Shown: in pieces, positions 41,028 through 48,681 of the stretch | Layout: every line of letters begins with the position of its first letter | How positions within the stretch are numbered: the first letter of the stretch is position 1 | Assembly: GCA_963702195.1 (NCBI GenBank) | Contig: OY969725.1 | Span: 2,728,001 to 2,792,000 of the forward strand | Direction of reading: 5' to 3' | DNA: 64,000 bases | Source of the DNA: AC-56 sp963702195 | GTDB lineage: Bacteria > Actinomycetota > Thermoleophilia > Solirubrobacterales > 70-9 | Program-made: the position numbers and the translations under genes | The notes under the pieces: model-generated | Told to the model about the DNA's origin: nothing | Database searches by the model: none | Seen by the model: only the letters and a program-made list of their open reading frames with translations

Positions 41028-41055
41028 TTGACTGACCAGTCAATCTAGGAGTATA
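41028..41055 (-). promoter_or_regulatory. TetR-type operator with -10 box
   Basis: TTGACTG-AC-CAGTCAA is a perfect 16-base palindrome (41028-41043) of TetR-operator type. A -10 box TATACT lies on the minus strand at 41050-41055, so the operator covers the transcription start of the nitrilase-TetR-hydrolase operon. The nitrilase ATG is at 41002. Confidence 0.65.
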
Positions 41056-41152
41056 GGTTCGCCGCGGGCGGCGAGATTCAGGCCCCAGTCGTGTGACGAG
41101 GACCACACGCGCAGTCGTGTACCGGGCCCGCGAACGGGAAGGCGCTCGGGTG

Positions 41153-42082
41153 ATGTTCGGTAGGGGACGATTCGGCCGCGCCCGCACGGCCTTCGAGTCC
41201 AGGACCGAGGTCTGGCGGCAGGTCGGGCTTGGCGCCGAGGTCGATCGCCGCGACGCCAAGCGGGCGCGCGGCACCGTAGTGGTGCTCGCGGCGCTGATCG
41301 CGGGCGTCCTGATCCTCTTCAGCAACCGCGGCACTCTGTTTCCCGGACTCGGGGTCTACGTTCGCATCGCGACTGTCGCGGCTCTCGTCATTCTCGGGTG
41401 GTGGCTCGCGCGATCGCTCGGGCGCGGACTCGCACCGGCGTTGTTCGGGCGCATGGAGCCGGGTACGGCCGGCGTCGTCGGCTTCCTGATCCGGCTCGTG
41501 ACCATCGTCCTGGTGTTCGTCGTCGCCCTGCGGATCGCCGGCCTCCACGCCAGCACGCTGGCCGTCGGTGGGGCGTTTACGGCGGTCATCCTCGGTCTCG
41601 CGGCGCAGCAGACCCTCGGCAACCTCTTCGCAGGGCTGGTCTTGCTCAGCACGCGACCGTTCCGCGTGGGCGAGCGGGTCAAGCTGGTGGGCGGCGCGCT
41701 CGCCGGATCCCAGCAGGGGATTGTGAGCTCGCTGGGCCTCTTCTACACGGATCTGGTGAACGGCGCGGACCGGATGATGGTTCCCAACAGCATGCTCCTG
41801 AACGTGGCGATCGTTCCCCTGCGCGAGCCCGAGCGCGTGGAGCTCCGGGCGCGCTTCAGCGCGGAGACCACCCCCCACGACGTGCAGGAGCTGCTCGCCC
41901 GGTCGATCACGATTCCCACGCGCTACTCGCCCCACGTGGAGCTCGAGGAGCTGGACCGCGACGAGATCGTTGTCCAGATCGTGGTGACCCCGATGCGGCC
42001 CAGTGACGGCTCGAAGCTCGCGAGCGATGTCCTGGCGGCCGTGCGAGACACCGACGGCGCCCGAGCGGCCGCCACCGCCTGA
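41153..42082 (+). CDS. Mechanosensitive ion channel (MscS family)
   Basis: Pressure-relief channel of the cytoplasmic membrane; 309 residues. ATG 41153 is preceded by GGGAAGG and was preferred to GTG 41093. After about 40 basic residues there are three helices: two near 40-82 and the pore helix TLAVGGAFTAVILGLAAQQTLGNLFAGLVLLSTRPFRVGERVKL (about 140-182), with the Gly/Ala packing and the conserved glutamine-rich turn of MscS. The beta domain (VSSLGLFYTDLVNGADRMMVPNSMLLN) and cytosolic cage follow; the C-terminal end is shorter than E. coli MscS. Monocistronic. Confidence 0.88.
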   Translation: MFGRGRFGRARTAFESRTEVWRQVGLGAEVDRRDAKRARGTVVVLAALIAGVLILFSNRGTLFPGLGVYVRIATVAALVILGWWLARSLGRGLAPALFGRMEPGTAGVVGFLIRLVTIVLVFVVALRIAGLHASTLAVGGAFTAVILGLAAQQTLGNLFAGLVLLSTRPFRVGERVKLVGGALAGSQQGIVSSLGLFYTDLVNGADRMMVPNSMLLNVAIVPLREPERVELRARFSAETTPHDVQELLARSITIPTRYSPHVELEELDRDEIVVQIVVTPMRPSDGSKLASDVLAAVRDTDGARAAATA

Positions 42083-42099
42083 CCTGCTCCAGCGCCCGC

Positions 42100-42513
42100 T
42101 CAGCCCGAGATCAGCGCCGTCGCCACGGCGATCAGCATCAGGCCGCCCGCGCCGGCCACCATGAGCCCGGCGCTGCCGGCCAGCGAGTCGCCGGCGAAGT
42201 CGCCGGACGCACCGATCAGCGCGCCGGCGACCGTCACGACCAGCGCGATCCCGCCCCAGGCCGGAATCGCCCTGTCCCAGCGGGCATCGCTGTCGGAGTG
42301 GGATCCACGCAGGCGGGCTTCGAGCGCGAATGGGATCGCGATCAGGGCGGCCAGCACGGCCGCCACGAAGACGATCATCCAGCCGTTGATTCCGGAAAGC
42401 CCGAGGTAGGGCGGGCCGGCGATCGCGGCGAGCACGAGGGACAGCGCCGCAAGCCCCGTCCCAATCGCGCAGATGAGCGCGCCGGTGCTACCCGCGGTCG
42501 CGTCCGGCCGCAT
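42100..42513 (-). CDS. Four-helix membrane protein, unknown function
   Basis: A 137-residue protein with four hydrophobic segments at about 12-33, 43-65, 88-106 and 115-135, joined by short polar loops (EARLRGSHSDSDARWDR). No motif. It overlaps the end of the MerR gene by 26 bases and is the last gene of the acyl-CoA operon. Nothing in the sequence suggests a transporter family; I do not recognise it. Confidence 0.55.
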   Translation of the reverse strand: MRPDATAGSTGALICAIGTGLAALSLVLAAIAGPPYLGLSGINGWMIVFVAAVLAALIAIPFALEARLRGSHSDSDARWDRAIPAWGGIALVVTVAGALIGASGDFAGDSLAGSAGLMVAGAGGLMLIAVATALISG

Positions 42514-43234
42514 GGTGCCTCAGGCGCGCGACGAGCAGCTTGGTGTGCAGCGCCGTCATCAGGTCGTTGAGCGGCCCGATGCCCGCCTCGATGATCTCCA
42601 GGGCGCGGTCGGGATCCACGTCGCCCGCGAGGCGCTTGGTCAGGACGTCGACCTCCTCGGCGACCAGCGGCTCGAGCGCCCGCGCGTAGCGCAGGGTGTC
42701 GTAGACGGTGAACCCGATGCTCTCGTCGTAGCCGCCGGCCCGGAAGCGGCCGATCGCCTCGATGATCCGCACGTCGGACGGCGAGTAGCCGCCCTCGTCC
42801 GGCGTCAGGATCTCCAGCTCCGCGAGCCGGTCGAGGACCTCCTGCGGCACGTCGTAGCGTTCGCGCACCTCGCTCGCGTCGATGCGCTCGCGCTCGCCCG
42901 CGAGGGCGCGCTCGAGGATCCGGTCCTCGAGCTCGATCATCGCCCGCAGGCGCTCCGGCTGCGCGTCCTCGCGCTCCAGGAGGTCGCGGATCACGCGCAG
43001 GGGCATGAACCGCTCCTCCTGAAGCTGCTTGATGACGCGGATCCGCTCCACGAACTCGGGCGGGTAGTAAGCCATGTTGCGGCTCGTCTTCACCGGCTCC
43101 GGGAGGAGAGCCTCGCGCAGATAGTGGCGGACCGTCGCCACCGGGACCCCCGAACGCTCGGCGAGCTCTGAGATCTTCAAGAGCCCGTTCGAGTCAGCTT
43201 GCTGTTTGCTGTCTGCTAGCTGCTCGGCGCTCAT
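42488..43234 (-). CDS. MerR-family transcriptional regulator
   Basis: A 248-residue regulator. The N-terminal winged helix is ISELAERSGVPVATVRHYLREALLPEPVKTSRNMAYYPPEFVERIRVIKQLQEERFMPLRVIRDLLE in order (HTH about residues 20-45, then the wing with MAYY). It is longer than metal-sensing MerRs and lacks their Cys motifs. The C-terminal 150 residues are mostly helical and would bind an effector. ATG 43234 overlaps the racemase stop. By position it probably controls the operon it lies in, comparable to LiuR of branched-chain acyl-CoA catabolism, but no operator was identified. Confidence 0.85.
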   Translation of the reverse strand: MSAEQLADSKQQADSNGLLKISELAERSGVPVATVRHYLREALLPEPVKTSRNMAYYPPEFVERIRVIKQLQEERFMPLRVIRDLLEREDAQPERLRAMIELEDRILERALAGERERIDASEVRERYDVPQEVLDRLAELEILTPDEGGYSPSDVRIIEAIGRFRAGGYDESIGFTVYDTLRYARALEPLVAEEVDVLTKRLAGDVDPDRALEIIEAGIGPLNDLMTALHTKLLVARLRHHAAGRDRG

Positions 43235-44466
43235 CCCATGAACCTCGCACCCTCCGCCTCGGCGTTGGTACCCGCCGCGGCTCCGGACTCCAAAAGGGAG
43301 GCGACCTCCTCCTCGGAGAAGCCGGCCTCGCCCAGGATCTGGCCCGTGTGCTCCCCGAGGGCGGGAGCCGGGCGGGTGGCGTCGCCGGGGGTGCGGTCGA
43401 GCTTGATCGGCACTCCGAGCAGGCGAACCGGCCCGAGCTCCGGCTGCTCCATCTCGACCACCATCTCCCTCTCGGTGGCGAGCTGGGAGGAGAGTGCCTC
43501 GTCGAGGTCCAGAACCGGCTCGATCATCGCGTCGTGCTCGTCGTTGAAGGCGAGCCACTCATCGCGGGTTCGTTCCTTGAACACCGCCGCGATCGCCCGG
43601 CCGTCCTCCGAGTCGGGGGCGGCGAACTGCTTCTCGATCAGGTCCGGACGACCGACGCCTTCGCAGAAGTTCCGCCAGAACTTCGGCTCGAGCGCTCCGC
43701 ACGTCACCCAGCCGTCGGACGCCTCGTACGGCAGATAGCAGGCGATCCCGCCGCTCAGGCTCCCGCGCCCGCGCTGCGGGACCTGGCCGTCGCACAGGTA
43801 TTGCGCGGCGACCATCGCGAGCCACGCGAGGGAGCCGTCGGTCATCGAGACATCCACCTGCTGGCCCTCCCCGGAGCGCTCGCGCTCGCGAAGAGCGGCC
43901 ATCACGCCAAAGGCCGCCATCAGCGCGCCGCCGCCGAGGTCCGCGATCTGGCCCGCGGATTGGATCGGACGCCCATCCGGCTCCCCGGTCAGGCCGAGCA
44001 GGCCGTTGAGGCCAAGGTAGTTCATGTCGTGCCCGGCGCGCTGGGTGTTGGGGCCCGTCTGGCCGTAGCCCGTGATCGCGCAGTAGACGATCCGCGGGTT
44101 GGTCTCGCGGAGGGCCGCATAGCCGCAGCCCAACCTGTCGAGAACGCCGGGGCGGAAGCTCTCGAGCACCACGTCGTAGTCGCCGGCGAGGCGGAGCAGG
44201 GCCTCGCGGCCCGCGTCCGACTTCAGGTCGAGGCGAACCGAGCGCTTCCCGCGGTTGAGCGCGAGGTACAGCGCGGAGCGAGTACCGAGCGCCTGGTGCT
44301 CCTCCGAGCCGTAGTACGGCGGCGCCCAGCGGACGTAGTCACCCATGCCCGTGTCCTCGATCTTCACGACGTCCGCCCCGAAGTCGGCGAGCAGAAGCGA
44401 GCAGAAGCCCCCGGGCAGCAGCCGGGTGAGGTCCAGCACACGGACGTCGGACAGCGGCCCGGTCAT
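43231..44466 (-). CDS. CoA-transferase family III, AMACR-like racemase
   Basis: A 411-residue class III CoA-transferase-fold protein. The pair His146 (RAGHDMNYLGLNG) and Asp176 (GQIADLGGGALM) are 30 residues apart, the same spacing as His126/Asp156 of the M. tuberculosis 2-methylacyl-CoA racemase, and GHDxNY is the racemase-type motif. That suggests epimerisation of 2-methyl-branched acyl-CoA rather than CoA transfer, though a CoA transferase (Asp nucleophile at the 176 position) is possible. The interlocked-dimer family core TGYGQTGP and GQQVDVSMTDG are present. Coupled at both ends by 4-bp overlaps. Confidence 0.85.
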   Translation of the reverse strand: MTGPLSDVRVLDLTRLLPGGFCSLLLADFGADVVKIEDTGMGDYVRWAPPYYGSEEHQALGTRSALYLALNRGKRSVRLDLKSDAGREALLRLAGDYDVVLESFRPGVLDRLGCGYAALRETNPRIVYCAITGYGQTGPNTQRAGHDMNYLGLNGLLGLTGEPDGRPIQSAGQIADLGGGALMAAFGVMAALRERERSGEGQQVDVSMTDGSLAWLAMVAAQYLCDGQVPQRGRGSLSGGIACYLPYEASDGWVTCGALEPKFWRNFCEGVGRPDLIEKQFAAPDSEDGRAIAAVFKERTRDEWLAFNDEHDAMIEPVLDLDEALSSQLATEREMVVEMEQPELGPVRLLGVPIKLDRTPGDATRPAPALGEHTGQILGEAGFSEEEVASLLESGAAAGTNAEAEGARFMG

Positions 44467-44894
44467 CGCGGCTCCACCTCGACCGGGCAGTTGAGCGAGT
44501 TGGCGATGAAGCAGGCCTCGTGAGCTCGATCGTGGAGCTCGGCCACGACCTCCGGCTCCGGGTCGGAATCGAACCTGATCGCGGGGTGCAGCACGACACG
44601 CACGAAGCGGCGCTTGTCCATCTCGCCCCCCGCCTCGTCCTCGTAGGAGAGCACGCGGATCCGCTCCCGCCGGGAGAGGTCGAGGAACCAGAGCATGTGG
44701 CACGACGACGCCGCGGCCACCAGGAGCTGCTCGGGATCGGCCTTCGCCGGATCGCCGCCGCGCTCGGGGGCACTCGATGCCGGGACCGTCTCGTCGGCCA
44801 GCGTGATGGTGTGCGCCCGCAGGTCGTCGCGATTGGCGTCCCAGGCGATCGTCGCGCGGTAGGTCTCGTGCGTCACCGTCGCCGGCTCCGTCAC
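44463..44894 (-). CDS. OsmC-family protein
   Basis: A 143-residue OsmC/Ohr-like protein with thiol-peroxidase potential. Conserved Cys65 (AAASSCHMLWFLDL) and Cys136 (NSLNCPVEV) are the redox pair, and the N-terminal AHTITLADETVPASSAPERGGDPAKADPEQLLVAA is the substrate/dimer region. GTG 44894 overlaps the BKACE stop and its own stop overlaps the racemase ATG. OsmC proteins of this length usually reduce organic hydroperoxides; an association with acyl-CoA catabolism may reflect fatty hydroperoxides. Confidence 0.88.
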   Translation of the reverse strand: MTEPATVTHETYRATIAWDANRDDLRAHTITLADETVPASSAPERGGDPAKADPEQLLVAAASSCHMLWFLDLSRRERIRVLSYEDEAGGEMDKRRFVRVVLHPAIRFDSDPEPEVVAELHDRAHEACFIANSLNCPVEVEPR

Positions 44895-45832
44895 TCGGGC
44901 GATGCCTCCGCCGCCTCGATCGGGTGGGTGAGGACCTCCCGTCTCGTCGGCTCCTCCCGCCGTGGCAGCCCCAGCAGCTCGCGGGCCTCTGCCACCGTCG
45001 CGGGCCGTCGGCCGATGTCCTCGGCCATCTGGCGCACCTTCGCGATCAGGTCGCCGTTGGAACGGGCCATGTCGCCGTTCGGCAGATAGAAGTTGTCCTC
45101 GACCCCCGCGCGCGCGTTGCCGCCGAGCGCCAGCGCGGCGCCGATCAGCCGCCACTGGTCGCGGGAGATGCCGATCACCTGCCATGCGTTACGTCCCTCC
45201 GGGCCGCCGGGGATCTGGTCGGCCATGAAGCTCACGTTGCGCGCGTTGGGCCGGATGCCGCCGTTGACGCCGATCACCAGGGAAACCTGCAGCGGCTCGG
45301 CCAGAAGCTCCATGTCGAGCAGCGGGTCGAGGTTGGCGATGTGGCCCGCGTCGAAGCACTCGTGCTCGGGCTTGATGCCCAGCTCGCGCATCGCCTTCAG
45401 GAACTCGATGATCGTGTCGAAGCTGTTCTCGAACACGGCCTTGAACACGAAGTCCTTGCGGCGGCGCGAGTACTTGGCGTAGTTCATGGAGCTCATGTTC
45501 AGCGCCGCCACGTCCGGCTTGAGCTCGCGCAGGTAGGCGATCCGCTTGTCGATGGGGATGCCGATCGCCCCCGTCGAGTAGTTGATGATCACGTCGTCGA
45601 CCTCCGCGCGTATCGCCTCGGTGATCGCGCGGAAGTCGTCGATCTCGTAGCTCGGGACGCCGTCGGGAGTGCGGGCGTGGATGTGGATCTGCGACCCGCC
45701 CTCGTCGACGATGCGGCGCGCCTCGGCGGCGTACTCCTCCGGCGTGTAGGGGATCGCCGGGCACTGGTCGCGGTTCGCGATCGCGCCGCTGATGCTGCAG
45801 CTGATCACGACCGGGTCGGAAAAGCGGCTCAT
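44891..45832 (-). CDS. BKACE-family beta-keto acid cleavage enzyme (DUF849)
   Basis: Zinc-dependent enzyme condensing a beta-keto acid with acetyl-CoA to give acetoacetate and a new acyl-CoA (reaction known for Kce of lysine fermentation). 313 residues. Zinc ligands His50 and His52 (SQIHIHARTPDG) are present, as are ITGAI-like N-terminal strand (VVISCSISGAIANR), INYSTGAIG, HECFDAGHIANL and NGGIRPNARNVSFM. The substrate is not predictable; the BKACE family covers many keto acids. Neighbours (racemase, carboxyltransferase, hydratase) point to a branched or modified acyl chain. Its start overlaps the upstream gene by 4 bases. Confidence 0.85.
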   Translation of the reverse strand: MSRFSDPVVISCSISGAIANRDQCPAIPYTPEEYAAEARRIVDEGGSQIHIHARTPDGVPSYEIDDFRAITEAIRAEVDDVIINYSTGAIGIPIDKRIAYLRELKPDVAALNMSSMNYAKYSRRRKDFVFKAVFENSFDTIIEFLKAMRELGIKPEHECFDAGHIANLDPLLDMELLAEPLQVSLVIGVNGGIRPNARNVSFMADQIPGGPEGRNAWQVIGISRDQWRLIGAALALGGNARAGVEDNFYLPNGDMARSNGDLIAKVRQMAEDIGRRPATVAEARELLGLPRREEPTRREVLTHPIEAAEASPE

Positions 45833-46122
45833 GGCAACTCCAATCCCGAAGCGGCGCGGATTTCGGCGACCAGCGCCTGGAGCCGCTCCAGCGTGTCGGC
45901 GTCGAGCTTGCCGGCCCACACGATCTTGGCGCTGCCGCCGGCCTTGATCGTGAGCGCGGCGCGGCTGCCCACCGCCTTTGCGTCGATCTTCTGGATCAGC
46001 CCGGCGTGGATCCTTCGCTCACTGTCCTTCCGCCCGCCGCCGAACTCCTCGACCACCCGGCCGTCGAAGGCGAGGATCTGGTCGCCCAGTCGCACCTCGG
46101 TCACCTCGGCGGCCGCGCTCAT
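45829..46122 (-). CDS. Small PH-like-domain protein, unknown function
   Basis: A 97-residue protein of alternating strands and one C-terminal helix: EVRLGDQILAFDGRVVEEFG, then HAGLIQKIDAKAVGSRAALTIKAGGSAKIVWAG, then KLDADTLERLQALVAEIRAA. It looks like a bacterial pleckstrin-homology-type (DUF4429-like) barrel. It is wedged between the carboxyltransferase and BKACE genes by two 4-bp overlaps. It is not the typical biotin-carboxylase epsilon subunit (AccE/PccE), which is smaller and has no such strand pattern, but a regulatory role on the carboxylase is possible. Confidence 0.6.
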   Translation of the reverse strand: MSAAAEVTEVRLGDQILAFDGRVVEEFGGGRKDSERRIHAGLIQKIDAKAVGSRAALTIKAGGSAKIVWAGKLDADTLERLQALVAEIRAASGLELP

Positions 46123-47735
46123 ACCGGCATCACCCCGTGCTTCTTCCACGGACGCTGCACCCGCTTCCCCGCCGCCATCCGCAGGCCGCGGATGATCGTC
46201 GGGCGGGTCTCGCGCGGGTCGATGATGTCGTCGATCAGGTCGTTGTGGGCGGCGATGTAGGGGTCGATGACCTTTCGCACCTCGGCGAGCATCGCCTCTC
46301 GGGTCGCCTCCGGGTCGTCGGACGCCTCGATCGCCGAGCGGCCGATGATGTTGACCGCGCCCTCGGCCCCCATCACCGAGATCTCGGCGCTGGGCCAGGC
46401 GACGATGAGGTCGGGCTCGTAGGCCTTGCCGTTCATCACGTAGTAGCCGGCGCCGTACGCCTTGCGGATGACGACGGTGATCTTCGGCACCGTCGCCCGC
46501 GAGATCGCGTAGAGCATCTTCGCCCCGTGGCGGATGATGCCGGCGTGCTCCACCTTGGAGCCGACCATGAACCCCGGCACGTCCTGGAGGAAGACGAGCG
46601 GGATGTTGAAGGCGTCGCACAGATTCACGAATCGAGCCGCCTTGTCGGCTGAGTCGTTCTCGAGGATGCCACCGAGCTGCTTCGGCTGGTTGGCGACGAT
46701 GCCGACGGGCTGGCCGCCGAACCGCGCCAGGCAGGTGATCAGGGTCTTGGCGAACTTCGGCTTGATGTCGAACCAGACGCCGTCGTCGACGATCTCGCGG
46801 ATCACCTCGTACATGTCGTAGGGGTGTCGCGCCGACTCGGGGACGATGTCGAGCAGCTTCTCCGACATGCGATCGTCGGGGTCTTCGGTCGCTCGCACGG
46901 GCGGCGTCTCCTCGCAGTTGGGCGGGAAGTGCGAGAGGTAGTCCTTCACCGCCTGGATGCACTCGGCGTCGTCGGACACCTCGAGGTCGCCGACGCCGGA
47001 GACGCGACAGTGGACCCTGGCGCCGCCGAGGTCCTCCATCGAGATGTCCTCGCCGGTGACCGCCTTGGTCAGGTGGGGCCCGGCGAGGGCCATCGCCCCC
47101 TGCCCGACGACCATCGGCACGAAGTCGGACAGCCCCGGGATGTATGCGGTGCCCGCCGCACAGGGGCCGAGCATCGCCGCGATCAGCGGGATCACGCCGG
47201 ACATCGTCACCTCCTCGCGGAACAGGTGGCCGGAGCCGGCGAACATGGACCCCGCCGCCTCCTGGATGCGGGCGCCGGCGGAGTCGAGCAGCCAGATGAA
47301 CGGCATGCGCTTGTTGAGCGCCATCTCGCGCAGGCGTCCGACCTTGAACTCGCCGGTCATCCCCATCGAGCCGGCCATCACGGTGAAGTCGTAGGCCGCG
47401 ATGCAGCACGTGCGGTCCTCGACGTCGCCCCAGCCCGTGATCACGCCGTCAGCCGGAGCCTCCTTGCCCTCCATCGACCGCTGGGAGGAATGGGGACCGG
47501 CCTGGATGCCCAGCTCGACGAAGGTCCCCGGGTCGACGAGCAGGTCGATCCGCTCGCGGGCGGTGAGCTTGCCGCGCTCGTGCTGGAGGGCGATCTTCTC
47601 CTCGCCCCCGCCGAGCTTCGCCTTCTCGCGTCGCTCGTGGAGGCCCTCCACCAGCGACTTCATTCCGGTCTGCTCGCCGGCCTTGACCTCTGCCGGTGCC
47701 TCCGGTGCCTCCGCCTCCTTGGCGGCGTCGGCCAC
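46119..47735 (-). CDS. Acyl-CoA carboxylase carboxyltransferase (beta) subunit
   Basis: Transfers CO2 from a biotinylated alpha subunit to an acyl-CoA (propionyl- or methylcrotonyl-type); 538 residues, full family length. Domains: N half with ERIDLLVDPGTFVELG and the acyl-CoA-binding SAGARIQEAAGSMFAGSG; C half with FQDVPGFMVGSKVEHAGIIRHGAKMLYAISRATVPK (biotin pocket) and AYGAGYYVMNGKAYEPD. No biotin carboxylase gene is in the window. GTG 47735 with GAGGAGG upstream is used. An ATG at 47778 that overlaps the hydratase stop (TGATG) would add a natural-looking N-terminus if one G were removed, so a recent 1-base insertion or sequencing error is possible. Confidence 0.88.
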   Translation of the reverse strand: MADAAKEAEAPEAPAEVKAGEQTGMKSLVEGLHERREKAKLGGGEEKIALQHERGKLTARERIDLLVDPGTFVELGIQAGPHSSQRSMEGKEAPADGVITGWGDVEDRTCCIAAYDFTVMAGSMGMTGEFKVGRLREMALNKRMPFIWLLDSAGARIQEAAGSMFAGSGHLFREEVTMSGVIPLIAAMLGPCAAGTAYIPGLSDFVPMVVGQGAMALAGPHLTKAVTGEDISMEDLGGARVHCRVSGVGDLEVSDDAECIQAVKDYLSHFPPNCEETPPVRATEDPDDRMSEKLLDIVPESARHPYDMYEVIREIVDDGVWFDIKPKFAKTLITCLARFGGQPVGIVANQPKQLGGILENDSADKAARFVNLCDAFNIPLVFLQDVPGFMVGSKVEHAGIIRHGAKMLYAISRATVPKITVVIRKAYGAGYYVMNGKAYEPDLIVAWPSAEISVMGAEGAVNIIGRSAIEASDDPEATREAMLAEVRKVIDPYIAAHNDLIDDIIDPRETRPTIIRGLRMAAGKRVQRPWKKHGVMPV

Positions 47736-47777
47736 CTTCTTCGCCTCCTCGCGCGGCCTTCGTCTCCTCGGTCGCCA

Positions 47778-48557
47778 TCAGCGCCCCTTCCATTGCGGCT
47801 CGCGCTGCTCGAAGAAGGCCTGGGCGCCCTCGACGATGTCCTCGGTCGTAAAGGTCAGTGAGAGCTGCGAGCGCAGGTACTCGAGCGCGTCGTCGAGCGC
47901 CATGTCCTGCTGGCGGTACATCGCGTCGTGGCCAAGGCGCATCAGCACCGGGCTCTTCGAGGCGAGGCGGCCGGCCCAATCGGCGACGGCGTCGTCGAAC
48001 TCCGCCTCCGGGACGATCTTGTTAGCGAGGCCGTAGGCGAGCAGGTCATCTCCGGAGACGCGCTCGCCGAGCAGCATCATCTCGTTGACCTTCTTGCGCG
48101 GCACGTTCCGGTAGATGAGGGCCATGATCATGTACGGGAACGCCCCGATGTTGATCTCGGGCGTCCAGAAGTCCGCGCCCTCCTTCGCGATCACGAGGTC
48201 GCACGAGAGCGCCAGCCCCATCCCCCCCGCGACCACGTGGCCGTTGGCGGCGCAGAGCGTCGGCTTGCCAAGGCGGGGCATCAGCCGGAAGTACTCGAGG
48301 AAGAGGTCGGTGCCGAAGTGCTTGGCGATCGCGGGCGCGTCGGAGCCGAAGCCGCCGAGGTCGGCGCCCGCGCAGAACGCCTTCCCCGCCCCGGTGAGGA
48401 CAACCGCCTTCGCCTCGGCGTCGTCGCGAGCGCGCCTGATCGCGGCGACGAGCTGGGTGAGCATCTCCTGCGAGAGGCGGTTGCGCTTCTCCGGGTCGTT
48501 CAGGGTCACGGTCGCGACCCCTTCGCTCACCTCGTAAAGGACCAGTTCGTCGCTCAT
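47778..48557 (-). CDS. Enoyl-CoA hydratase/isomerase (crotonase family)
   Basis: A 259-residue crotonase-fold enzyme. ATG 48557 is preferred to 48575 because of the GGTGG site and a better N-terminus (MSDELVLYEVSEGVATVTLND). Oxyanion-hole motifs AFCAGADLGGFG and ANGHVVAGGMGLALSCDLVIA are present. The catalytic Glu pair of true hydratases is only partly evident (EINIGAFPY holds one Glu), so it could be another crotonase (isomerase, decarboxylase). First gene of the acyl-CoA operon, divergent from an acyl-CoA dehydrogenase. Confidence 0.88.
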   Translation of the reverse strand: MSDELVLYEVSEGVATVTLNDPEKRNRLSQEMLTQLVAAIRRARDDAEAKAVVLTGAGKAFCAGADLGGFGSDAPAIAKHFGTDLFLEYFRLMPRLGKPTLCAANGHVVAGGMGLALSCDLVIAKEGADFWTPEINIGAFPYMIMALIYRNVPRKKVNEMMLLGERVSGDDLLAYGLANKIVPEAEFDDAVADWAGRLASKSPVLMRLGHDAMYRQQDMALDDALEYLRSQLSLTFTTEDIVEGAQAFFEQREPQWKGR

Positions 48558-48577
48558 CGGCGGCCACCGTAGCACAA

Positions 48578-48593
48578 AGTATGAAGTAATACT
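48578..48593. promoter_or_regulatory. Inverted repeat in the acyl-CoA divergent region
   Basis: AGTAT-GAAGTA-ATACT lies in the 124 bases between the hydratase ATG (48557) and the dehydrogenase GTG (48682). TAATAC inside it is a possible -10 for the plus strand, and TACTTT for the minus strand. It could be the operator of both units; the binding protein is not identified. Confidence 0.35.
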
Positions 48594-48681
48594 CTATGCT
48601 GCGCGAGCCGCCCGCGGCGGGTGCGTCCGCGCCTGACGGCGTGCGTGCGGCGAGTGAGTCACCGTCGATCAAGGAGCCAAC

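Noticed and set aside
47449..47979. Off-frame reading frame at the hydratase-carboxyltransferase junction
   Set aside because: Only its first dozen codons look natural (the possible original start of the carboxyltransferase); the remainder is a Gly/Arg-rich shadow.
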